Shown piece by piece: positions 6,965 through 12,805 of a DNA stretch of 13,724 nucleotides (position 1 is the first letter of the stretch; each line of letters opens with the position of its first letter). A program made the translations under genes and the position numbers. Under the pieces are notes generated by a model. It saw only the letters and a program-made list of their open reading frames with translations, was not told where the DNA came from and made no database searches. This DNA comes from Candidatus Aphodomonas merdavium (GTDB lineage Bacteria; Bacillota; Clostridia; Christensenellales; Aristaeellaceae), in NCBI GenBank assembly GCA_018715585.1, contig DVLH01000133.1, positions 1-13,724 on the forward strand, read 5' to 3'.

Positions 6965-7518
6965 TTCTCCCCAGAAGGCATGGCAACAAAGCAACGCGGC
7001 AAAGCGCACAACCCTCGTTCCAGCATGCGCAAGCGCGCCGCGATGTCCTCTTCCATTCCTCCGCGAAGCCATGCGTCAAACATGCCCGCAAACCCCGCAG
7101 CATAAAACGCACACGCCTGCTCCTGCTCCGTCTCATCGGTCGCCGTCTCTGGACAGCAGCAAACCCGTGCAAGCTGGCCTTTTACAATCTGCATCGCCAC
7201 GCACTCCAAGCGGCGCTGCAGGCATTCGCGCGCATCGCAAGCATATACGTGCAAAACCGGCTTCTTTTGCTCCTGCAAAAACGCTGCAAGCTTGCAAAAA
7301 GCGTCAAGCCAGCCGCAAGAGCCGCCGGCAGCGGCTTCCATCGGGCGCAACAGCACTTGCTCCAGCAGCGTATCCAAACCGTCGTAATGGTTGTAAAACG
7401 TCTTACGGTTGATGCCGCAAGCGGCGGAAAGCTCCCGCACAGTGATGCGGCTCAATGGTTTTTCTTCCAGGAGCGAGAGAAACGTTGCCTCAATTGCCTT
7501 TTGCGTCAGGTGCGACAT
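6952..7518 (-). CDS. TetR/AcrR family transcriptional regulator
   Basis: This 188-residue regulator has an N-terminal TetR-type DNA-binding domain. The helix-turn-helix is in ITVRELSAACGINRKTFYNH (25-44), an unmistakable match to the family pattern (ITVxxIxxxxGxxxxTFYxHF). The C-terminal ligand and dimer domain (about 55-180) is not recognisable in detail. It is rich in cysteine, including a CCC triplet at 120-122. The start is the ATG at 7518, with GAAGGAG upstream. The longer reading to 7614 runs through the promoter and is rejected. It is encoded just upstream of and in the same direction as mrpE (140-base gap) and divergently from the HEXXH gene. A likely role is repression of itself and the antiporter operon in response to an unknown ligand. 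Confidence 0.92.
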   Translation of the reverse strand: MSHLTQKAIEATFLSLLEEKPLSRITVRELSAACGINRKTFYNHYDGLDTLLEQVLLRPMEAAAGGSCGWLDAFCKLAAFLQEQKKPVLHVYACDARECLQRRLECVAMQIVKGQLARVCCCPETATDETEQEQACAFYAAGFAGMFDAWLRGGMEEDIAARLRMLERGLCALPRCFVAMPSGENYTV

Positions 7519-7550
7519 GTGCTCTCCTTCGTGCCATCGGGAAAGGATCT

Positions 7551-7565
7551 TTGTATACTGTATCA
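7551..7565 (-). promoter_or_regulatory. Candidate TetR operator, copy at the tetR promoter
   Basis: TGATACAGTATACAA on the minus strand matches the mrpE-promoter element at 6884-6898 in 13 of 15 bases. It contains a small perfect dyad (ATAC-A-GTAT) and covers the proposed tetR -10. Its presence at both promoters suggests autoregulation. Confidence 0.4.
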
Positions 7566-7585
7566 CGCCCGCACAAAAAAAGCAA
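7557..7585 (-). promoter_or_regulatory. Probable tetR promoter
   Basis: TTGCTT (7585-7580), a 17-base spacer and TACAGT (7562-7557) on the minus strand. The -10 match is moderate (4/6). The inferred start near 7550 gives a leader of about 32 bases to the ATG at 7518. Confidence 0.45.
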
Positions 7586-7623
7586 ATCGTCGCAAACGGG
7601 CGGCATTGACGCAAAACAGGCGC

Positions 7624-7652
7624 TTGCGCACCGCCGCAAGAGACGGTACAAT
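7624..7652 (+). promoter_or_regulatory. Probable promoter for the HEXXH protein and glycosyltransferase
   Basis: TTGCGC (7624-7629), a 17-base spacer and TACAAT (7647-7652), a 5/6 match to the -10 consensus. The ATG at 7678 follows after a short leader carrying AGGAGG. The promoter diverges from that of tetR, which lies about 40 bases away. Confidence 0.5.
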
Positions 7653-7677
7653 TTTCTCAAAAAGCAGGAGGCGCCTC

Positions 7678-7929
7678 ATGCTGCTGGAAGATTATCTGGC
7701 ACAAAATGATATTTGTGTTCTCTCCCGCCCGCTGCCGCTCTCCGTGCGAGGCTTCGTCTTTCGCCGCGGCATGGGGTACTGCATCGTCCTCAACGACCGC
7801 TACTGCGAGCATTCGCAGCGCCGCACGCTCCGCCATGAGCTGCTGCATCTCCAGCGCGGGGACGATTCCAGCGCACTGCCTGTCGCCCTGCTGGAAAGCC
7901 AGCTCCATTATACGCCCGGACAACGCTGA
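7678..7929 (+). CDS. Small HEXXH protein, minimal ImmA/IrrE-like metallopeptidase domain
   Basis: This 83-residue protein carries TLRHELLHLQRGDD (50-63), containing HELLH (53-57), the zinc-binding HEXXH motif of gluzincin-type metallopeptidases. The following GD and a downstream glutamate (E73 in ALLESQLHY) resemble ImmA/IrrE (M78) proteins, where a downstream residue completes the zinc site. It is much shorter than usual ImmA/IrrE proteins (about 130-250), with no helix-turn-helix and no signal peptide. The ATG at 7678 has an excellent AGGAGG seven bases upstream. The open frame continues upstream to 6901, but that part is antisense to tetR and is not coding. An 85-base gap with no terminator leads to the glycosyltransferase, so the two may be cotranscribed. 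Peptidase activity is inferred from the motif only. Confidence 0.75.
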   Translation: MLLEDYLAQNDICVLSRPLPLSVRGFVFRRGMGYCIVLNDRYCEHSQRRTLRHELLHLQRGDDSSALPVALLESQLHYTPGQR

Positions 7930-8014
7930 CCGCAGCCAAGATATCGTTAAGATTCTCCTTTTTTTGCAGCACCCCACAACCGTGCGGCGCATACGCTGCT
8001 TCGGGAGGGATTCG

Positions 8015-9112
8015 ATGGGCGCTTATCGTGTATGCGTATATGCAATATGTAAAAACGAAGCAAAGTTTGCCAAACGCTTTATGGATTCCGTAAGCGAAGC
8101 AGACGATGTCGTTGTGCTCGACACGGGATCGGACGATGATTCCGTTAAGCTGCTGACCGGCCTTGGCGCACACGTTTATACGGAAAAAATAGAACCGTGG
8201 CGCTTTGACACGGCGCGCAACCGCGCGCTAGCGCTTGTACCGGAAAACACAGATATCTGCGTGAGCATTGATCTGGACGAGGTTTTCCGCCCGGGCTGGC
8301 GGGATAAAGTAGAAGCAGCATGGGCCAAGGGCGCGGATATGATCAAATACCGCTACACCTGGTCTTTTAACCCGGACGGCAGCGAAGGCGTTGTCTTTTG
8401 GATCAATAAAATCCATGCCCGGCATGGGTTCCGCTGGATTAACCCTGTGCATGAAGTCTTGACGCACGATGGACCCATCCGCGCCCTTTATGCCGAAGGC
8501 GTGCAGGTGGATCATCTCTCCGACCCGACCAAGTCGCGCGCACAGTATTTGCCGCTGCTGGAGTTGTCCGTCCAAGAAGACCCCGACAACGACCGCAACA
8601 TGCACTATCTGGGCCGGGAATACCTTTTTAACAAAAAATGGCAGGCGTGCATCGATACGCTCAAACGCCATTTATCCATGCCCAAAGCTATTTGGCCCGA
8701 CGAGCGGTGCGCCTCGATGCGCTTTATCGCCCGGGCGGAGGTTGAACTGGGCCATGCGCGCGAGGCGGAACAATGGCTGCTACGCGCTTGTGCCGAAGCG
8801 CCCTACCTGCGCGAGCCCTGGCTGGACTATGCGCGGCTGCTTTATCTGCAAAACAACTTTTACGGCATGGTTTTTCTGGCGCAGCGTGCGCTGGAAATCG
8901 CTGAACGGCCGCGCTCCTACGTCTGCGAGGCGGATGCATGGGGGTTCCTGCCCTATGACCTGCTCTCGCTGGGCCTTTTCTACACCGGGCAAAAGGAGCG
9001 TGCGCTTGAGGCGGCACGGGAAGCGCTGCGCCTGGCGCCCTACGTGGAGCGCCTGAAAAACAACGTCGCCTGCATCGAGGCGGCGCTGGCACAGGAGCAC
9101 CCTCAAGCGTAA
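8015..9112 (+). CDS. Family 2 glycosyltransferase with TPR-like C-terminal domain
   Basis: This 365-residue cytosolic protein has a GT-A domain at about 1-185. It starts with VCVYAICKNEAKFAKRFMDS (6-25) and DDVVVLDTGSDDDSV (30-44), the nucleotide-sugar binding part of GT2. The metal-binding DxD is in SIDLDEVF (D86, D88), and WINPVHEVL (141-149) is the acceptor-side motif of SunS-like GT2 enzymes. From about 195 to the end the sequence is helical with repeat-like A/L-rich segments (LGREYLFNKKW, ARAEVELGHAREAEQWL, YTGQKERALEAAREALRLAP), typical of TPRs. The ATG at 8015 was chosen because GGGAGGG precedes it and the domain starts there. The upstream part of the frame (from 7706) overlaps the HEXXH gene and is junk. 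The sugar donor and acceptor cannot be told; glycan or protein glycosylation is possible. Confidence 0.9.
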   Translation: MGAYRVCVYAICKNEAKFAKRFMDSVSEADDVVVLDTGSDDDSVKLLTGLGAHVYTEKIEPWRFDTARNRALALVPENTDICVSIDLDEVFRPGWRDKVEAAWAKGADMIKYRYTWSFNPDGSEGVVFWINKIHARHGFRWINPVHEVLTHDGPIRALYAEGVQVDHLSDPTKSRAQYLPLLELSVQEDPDNDRNMHYLGREYLFNKKWQACIDTLKRHLSMPKAIWPDERCASMRFIARAEVELGHAREAEQWLLRACAEAPYLREPWLDYARLLYLQNNFYGMVFLAQRALEIAERPRSYVCEADAWGFLPYDLLSLGLFYTGQKERALEAAREALRLAPYVERLKNNVACIEAALAQEHPQA

Positions 9113-9138
9113 GCGCCGTTTCCCCGGCAGGCTTCCAG

Positions 9139-9206
9139 GGGCCTTTCCCCCGCAGGGGAAAGGCCCTAAACGCGAGGGGCGCCGTACAAGCGCGTCTTTC
9201 TTTTTT
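9139..9206 (+). terminator. Probable terminator region after the glycosyltransferase
   Basis: A perfect 12-bp stem (GGGCCTTTCCCC at 9139-9150 with GGGGAAAGGCCC at 9155-9166, loop CGCA) begins 26 bases after the stop codon but lacks an immediate U tract. A second, weaker pairing (ACGCG 9170-9174 with CGCGT 9191-9195) is followed at once by CTTTCTTTTTT (9196-9206), which gives the T tract. Confidence 0.5.
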
Positions 9207-9723
9207 GGGAAGGGCTTCAGGCGTCCGTTCCCCACCGCCACTCGTTGACGGCTGCAGGCTCTTGCGCCGGCGGCGCATCGCAGCGGGATGGGCCGGGCCG
9301 CCGGAAAGGTCGCAGCAGCGCGCTTTCAAACAGGATTACGGGCAGAATTCCGCCTTCATGCGTCCGGATCGATTCCCGGCGCAGGCACCGGCCCTTGCCG
9401 CGAAAGGCCGGCACGGCTTTGGTCCAGGCAAAAAGAGCCCGGCGGCGCGGCAAGGGCGGCCAGGCTGTTCCCGGGCGGTTCTGGGCCTCCTCCGCACGGC
9501 TTTTCCAGCGCTGCAGGCAATTGCCCCACCGAGAGAAAGACGCCCATTTGAAAATGCGCTGCGCCCGGCGGCAGGCGCCAGCAAAAGACGCGTTTCCACA
9601 GCGGCGCAGCGGTTCCGGTCCCCCGTCGCGGTTTTCTTGGTTTGCCAACAAAGCCGCCCTTTTAAGCATAAAAATGCGCGTCCCCGGCGCGCAGCATGCT
9701 CATTTTGTCCTGCTTTTCCCACC

Positions 9724-9753
9724 GAAAGCGGCCTGCGCGTTCGCGCAGGCCGC
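9724..9753 (-). terminator. Probable intrinsic terminator of the metal ABC transporter operon
   Basis: Arms GCGGCCTGCGC (9728-9738) and GCGCAGGCCGC (9743-9753) pair perfectly over 11 bp around a four-base loop. The hairpin starts 20 bases beyond the last stop codon of the minus-strand operon, and read on that strand the stem is followed by TTTC. The U tract is short, so termination may be partial. Confidence 0.55.
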
Positions 9754-9772
9754 CCGCTATGCCCAGCATGCC

Positions 9773-10150
9773 TCAGCCGTCCCAATCATCGTCCCGAAAA
9801 TCATATCTTGCGTCGCGCGCATTCGCACGCGTACCGCCTGTCACCCGCGCCGACAGCCTTTCGCCCGCATCGCGCAGCCCGCTTGCCGCCCGGTCCATAA
9901 ACCGCTCCACATCGCCCGCCGTCGCCCCCTGCCCATCCAGGCAGAGGCTGAAGCGGTAGCGCAGGCACAGCGCCAAAAGCGCCGAGGGCAATACCACATG
10001 CGGCGCCAGCAGCAGCGCGCACAGGCAATAGAGCAGGCTCAGGCAGACGACCGTCTGCTCCCCGCGGCGCACCATAAGCCGCTTGCGAAGGAGCACGCTG
10101 AGCACGGCACAAAATTTTTTCTTCCAGCTTCGCTCTGGCTGCGCGTTCAT
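9773..10150 (-). CDS. Small membrane protein of unknown function, last gene of metal ABC operon
   Basis: I do not recognise this 125-residue protein. It has a basic N-terminus (SWKKKF, LRKRLMVRRGE), a hydrophobic hairpin-like stretch at about 33-70 (TVVCLSLLYCLCALLLAPHV, then VLPSALLALCL), and a charged soluble tail (about 72-125) ending in the acidic FRDDDWDG. The start at 10150 overlaps the permease stop as ATGA, with GGGAGGGAGAGGG upstream, so it is coupled to the transporter genes. The longer frame to 10285 lies over the permease gene. The cotranscription suggests a transporter accessory or envelope role. The acidic C-terminus could bind metal, but that is a guess. Confidence 0.75.
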   Translation of the reverse strand: MNAQPERSWKKKFCAVLSVLLRKRLMVRRGEQTVVCLSLLYCLCALLLAPHVVLPSALLALCLRYRFSLCLDGQGATAGDVERFMDRAASGLRDAGERLSARVTGGTRANARDARYDFRDDDWDG

Positions 10151-10989
10151 CCCTCTCCCTCCCTGCGTACGCCATGGGACCGGAGAAACAACGAAAGCGC
10201 GTATCCCACCGCCAGCGTCAGTACAATCGTCGCGCCAGACGCCGTGCCCCAGGCAAAGGAGAGCAAAAAGCCCACCACAAGGCAAACAAGCGAGAGCACG
10301 ATGGAAATCAAGTGGTACTGCCGCACGCTGCGCGCAAGGTTGCGCGCCGACGCGGCAGGGAGCACGAGCATGGCGTTGAGCATCAGCGTGCCCACCCAGC
10401 GAATGGAAAGCATTACCACCACGGCAAGCAGGCAGGAAAACGCCGTCTCCAGCGCGCGCACGCGCACGCCGCGGCTGGCGGCGACGGGCGCGCTGATGCT
10501 CGCAAGCAGCATGCCGTTATAAAACAGCGCCCAGAAAAGAACCGTTACCGCAAGCAGCACCGCCGCCACGGCAATGTCGCCCGGCTCAATCGCCAGCAGG
10601 TCGCCGATGAGATAGCCAGAATATTTGGCAAACCCGCCGTTGCGCGAAAGCAGCACAACGCCCAGGGCCAACCCCGTTGCGGAAAAAACGCCGATCGTCG
10701 TATCCGTCGACGCAGCGCCGCGCGCCTTGACGTAGGTGAGCAGCAGCGCATACGCTATGCCGTAACCGATCATCGCCCATGCCGGCGTTTCCAGGCCAAG
10801 CATCACGCCCAGCGCAATGCCCGTCATCGCCGAATGGCCCAGCGAGTCGGAGAAAAACGCCATCCGCCCGTCCACAGCCATCGTTCCCAGCAGCCCATAA
10901 AGCGGGCCAATAAGCAGCACGGCCCAAAACGCCGTGCGCATGAAGCCGTATTGCGTCCAGCCCCAGAAAAAATCCGTCAGAAACGTCAT
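10147..10989 (-). CDS. znuB: Zinc/manganese-type ABC transporter permease (ABC-3 family, ZnuB-like)
   Basis: This 280-residue polytopic protein has about eight membrane helices and belongs to the ABC-3 permease family (ZnuB, MntB, TroC/D). FFSDSLGHSAMTGIALGVML (45-64) is the family's conserved segment (D-x-L-x-H-A-x-x-G-V-A-L-G). STDTTIGVFSATGLALGVVL lies near 94-113, and NAMLVLPAASARNLARS is the conserved late segment (usual form LLVxPAAxARxL) that precedes the last helices. It overlaps the ATPase stop and the next gene start as ATGA at both ends. It forms the membrane channel with the ATPase and lipoprotein encoded upstream. Whether the metal is Zn or Mn is not decided by sequence. Confidence 0.92.
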   Translation of the reverse strand: MTFLTDFFWGWTQYGFMRTAFWAVLLIGPLYGLLGTMAVDGRMAFFSDSLGHSAMTGIALGVMLGLETPAWAMIGYGIAYALLLTYVKARGAASTDTTIGVFSATGLALGVVLLSRNGGFAKYSGYLIGDLLAIEPGDIAVAAVLLAVTVLFWALFYNGMLLASISAPVAASRGVRVRALETAFSCLLAVVVMLSIRWVGTLMLNAMLVLPAASARNLARSVRQYHLISIVLSLVCLVVGFLLSFAWGTASGATIVLTLAVGYALSLFLRSHGVRREGEG

Positions 10990-11771
10990 GGCTGCGCCCC
11001 CTCTCCGGCCAGTTTTCCCGTCCCTTCCACGGCGACGCCGGGAAACAGCGCCGCAAACGTCTCGCCGGCAAATACCTCGTCCGGCGAGCCGAACGCCAGC
11101 AGGCGGTGGTCCAGCAGCGCGGCCTTGTCCGCATAGCGCCTGACGAAGGCGAAATCGTGCGAGGAAAGCAGGATGCTGATGTCGTACTCCTTGCGCAGCT
11201 CGTCCAGCCGGCGGTAAAACGACATGAGCCCTTCGGCGTCCATGCCGCTGACAGGCTCGTCCAGCAGCAGCAGGTCCGGCATCGGCGTAAGCGCGAGGGC
11301 GAGCAGCACCCGCTGCGTTTCGCCGCCGGAAAGCGCCCCGACCCGCCGGTCGATCAGCTGCTGCGCGCCCGTGCGCGCAAGCGCCTCCTCGATGGCTTTG
11401 CGCCGCCGCTTCCCCGGCGGCAAAAACGCGGGAAAGCGCGAACAGGCGGCGATGAAAAAATCCTGCACGCTGGCGGGCGCCAGCCGCTCCGCCGCCAGAT
11501 ACTGCGGCACATAGCCGATGCGCGGCATTCCTACGCGCGAGCCTTCGGCGTTGGAAAACGTAATCTCGCCCCGATAAGGGATTTGGCGCAGCAACGCCTG
11601 AAAGAGCGTCGTCTTCCCTGCGCCGTTGGGGCCGATGACCGCCGTCATCTCGCCGCAGTGCAAATGCATGGAAATATCCTCCAGCACGGAAAACCCTTCC
11701 AGCGTCACCGTCAAATGTTTAAACTGCGTACAGCACGCCCCGCACGGGGAGTTGACATGCTCGTGCCTCAT
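10986..11771 (-). CDS. znuC: Zinc/manganese-type ABC transporter ATPase (ZnuC-like) with Cys/His N-terminus
   Basis: This 261-residue ATPase has all core motifs: Walker A GPNGAGKTT (47-55), Q-loop Q90 (GYVPQ), signature LSGGETQR (147-154), Walker B DLLLLDEP (166-173) and switch histidine H205 (SSHDF). The first 15 residues, MRHEHVNSPCGACCT, are unusual: two His and three Cys precede the normal start of the ABC fold (FKHLTVTLEG), suggesting a metal-binding extension. The ATG at 11771 overlaps the lipoprotein stop (ATGA). It energises the ZnuB-like permease encoded next. Confidence 0.93.
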   Translation of the reverse strand: MRHEHVNSPCGACCTQFKHLTVTLEGFSVLEDISMHLHCGEMTAVIGPNGAGKTTLFQALLRQIPYRGEITFSNAEGSRVGMPRIGYVPQYLAAERLAPASVQDFFIAACSRFPAFLPPGKRRRKAIEEALARTGAQQLIDRRVGALSGGETQRVLLALALTPMPDLLLLDEPVSGMDAEGLMSFYRRLDELRKEYDISILLSSHDFAFVRRYADKAALLDHRLLAFGSPDEVFAGETFAALFPGVAVEGTGKLAGEGAQP

Positions 11772-12640
11772 GACAGCGCCTCCAGCAGCGTCTGCAAGTT
11801 CTGGCGCATAATGCGCAGGTAGGCGTCGAAATCCTCCGGATCCGCTTCGCCGCTGACCACCGGATCGAGCTCATAAACCGGCAGTCCCGTCTCGCGTGCG
11901 ATTAAATCGATGGAATCGTCGGCGTACTGCGGCTCGGCAAACAACGCGCTAACGCCCTGTTCTTCGATAATTGCGAGCATCTGCGCAATCTCGCGGGCGG
12001 AAGGGGCGTTGCCTTCGTCATGCTGCACGACGGCAGCTACCTGCAAGCCGAACTCATTGGCATAATAATCGAACGCCTCGTGGAAGGTCACAATCTTCGC
12101 TCCGGCGTACGGCGCAAGCGCGCTGGCCGTTTCCTGCCGCAGCGTTTCAAGCTTTGCCACGTATGCCTCGCAGTTGGCCTCGTATTGTTCCGCATGCTGC
12201 GGGTCGGCCGCGGCCAGGCCGCGCGCAATGTTTTGCGTCTGCGCAACCGCACCGCTGATGCTCACCCATACGTGCGGGTTCTGCTCTGATTCGTGTCCCG
12301 GCAAGAGGCTGATCCCTTCGCTGGCGTCCACCGCCGCGGCGTCCAGCTGCGGCAGCAGCTTGTCCAAAAAAGTTTCCAATCCCGCGCCGTTGAACACCAC
12401 CACGTCGCTATCCGCCAGCACGCGCCTGTCTGCCGCCGTCATCTGGTAATCATGCAGGCACCCCGCCGACGGCGGCGTCAGGCAGGAAACCTCCACGCCT
12501 TCCACGCCGCGCGCGATGTTGATCGTAGCCAGATAAATAGGATAAAACGTCGCCGTTACCGCAATCCCCTCCGATGCCGCACCGCAGGCGGCCGTCAAAA
12601 GGCAGACGGCAAGCAACAAACAAACGGTAATTTTTGACAA
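11768..12640 (-). CDS. znuA: Zinc/manganese-type substrate-binding lipoprotein (ZnuA-like), TTG start
   Basis: This 290-residue cluster A-I metal-binding protein has a signal peptide at 1-18 and a lipobox-like LLTAAC with Cys19 as the probable lipidation site. Likely metal ligands sit in their usual places: H63 (PPSAGCLHDYQMT), H123 (NPHVW), H187 (VTFHEAFDY) and an acidic residue (E236 in FAEPQY or D259 in ELDP). The loop before NPHVW (PGHESEQ) is short and not His-rich. The start is TTG at 12640, eight bases after GGAGG. A nearby ATG (12645) is out of frame, and the open frame to 13174 lies over the divergent gene. It delivers Zn2+ or Mn2+ to the permease. Confidence 0.92.
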   Translation of the reverse strand: MSKITVCLLLAVCLLTAACGAASEGIAVTATFYPIYLATINIARGVEGVEVSCLTPPSAGCLHDYQMTAADRRVLADSDVVVFNGAGLETFLDKLLPQLDAAAVDASEGISLLPGHESEQNPHVWVSISGAVAQTQNIARGLAAADPQHAEQYEANCEAYVAKLETLRQETASALAPYAGAKIVTFHEAFDYYANEFGLQVAAVVQHDEGNAPSAREIAQMLAIIEEQGVSALFAEPQYADDSIDLIARETGLPVYELDPVVSGEADPEDFDAYLRIMRQNLQTLLEALS

Positions 12641-12670
12641 TGCATTGGCCTCCTTCCCTATCGTATCCTG

Positions 12671-12699
12671 ATTATACTCACGCTTTGGGCGTTCGTCAC
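12671..12699 (-). promoter_or_regulatory. znuACB operon promoter
   Basis: On the minus strand GTGACG (12699-12694) and a perfect TATAAT (12676-12671) are spaced by 17 bases. The inferred start near 12664 gives a leader of about 24 bases to the TTG codon. Both copies of the TCACGCTTT repeat overlap this promoter. Confidence 0.65.
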
Positions 12700-12704
12700 G
12701 CTTT
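12678..12704. promoter_or_regulatory. 9-bp direct repeat over the znu promoter, candidate metal-regulator site
   Basis: TCACGCTTT occurs at 12678-12686 and again at 12696-12704 in the same orientation, 18 bases apart. One copy lies in the spacer beside the -10, the other over the -35. This spacing puts both copies on roughly the same DNA face. It is not a recognisable Bacillus Zur box. Regulation by a zinc or manganese sensor is inference. Confidence 0.4.
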
Positions 12705-12714
12705 TTTTGCGCGC

Positions 12715-12743
12715 TTGACAAATGTTGGCTCCCACGGTAGTAT
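12715..12743 (+). promoter_or_regulatory. Promoter of the amino-acid-type binding protein gene
   Basis: A perfect TTGACA (12715-12720), a 17-base spacer and TAGTAT (12738-12743, 4/6). The inferred start near 12750 leaves a leader of about 55 bases ending in AAGGAGG before the ATG at 12806. The promoter diverges from the znu promoter. Confidence 0.65.
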
Positions 12744-12805
12744 GACCTTACACTATTTATGGATGCATTCAGAAGAGATCCTGCCCGAAAAAGGAGGGAA
12801 AAAAA

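Larger units (their letters stand above)
9113..9772. other. 660-bp intergenic region without a credible gene, with several hairpins
   Basis: All open frames here, on both strands, give R/A/P/G-rich translations with no domain, no good ribosome binding site and no signal peptide. The region holds a 12-bp-stem hairpin (9139-9166) flanked by direct copies of GCGCCGT (9113-9119, 9179-9185), a T tract at 9201-9206, a hairpin at 9388-9411 (CCGGCC/GGCCGG arms plus two AT pairs) and an 11-bp-stem hairpin at 9728-9753. It separates two convergent transcription units. It could be a decayed gene or an interspersed intergenic repeat; neither can be shown from one copy. Confidence 0.6.

Noticed and set aside
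6901..7677. Upstream extension of the HEXXH protein frame
   Set aside because: This part is antisense to tetR and has the composition of a shadow frame. The ATG at 7678 has an ideal AGGAGG.
9113..9185. GCGCCGT direct repeats as target-site duplications of a small mobile element
   Set aside because: Seven bases of GC-rich sequence can repeat by chance over this distance, and no terminal inverted repeats or transposase were found.
9217..9785. Minus-strand open frames of about 150 codons in the 9.1-9.8 kb region
   Set aside because: There is no recognisable domain, no plausible start signal and low-complexity composition. One would also run through the proposed terminator hairpin.
9205..10522. 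Long plus-strand open frames (231 and 425 codons) across the intergenic region into the permease gene
   Set aside because: The translations are Arg/Ala/Pro-rich, lack a ribosome binding site, and in their second half are antisense to the well-supported permease and small membrane protein genes.
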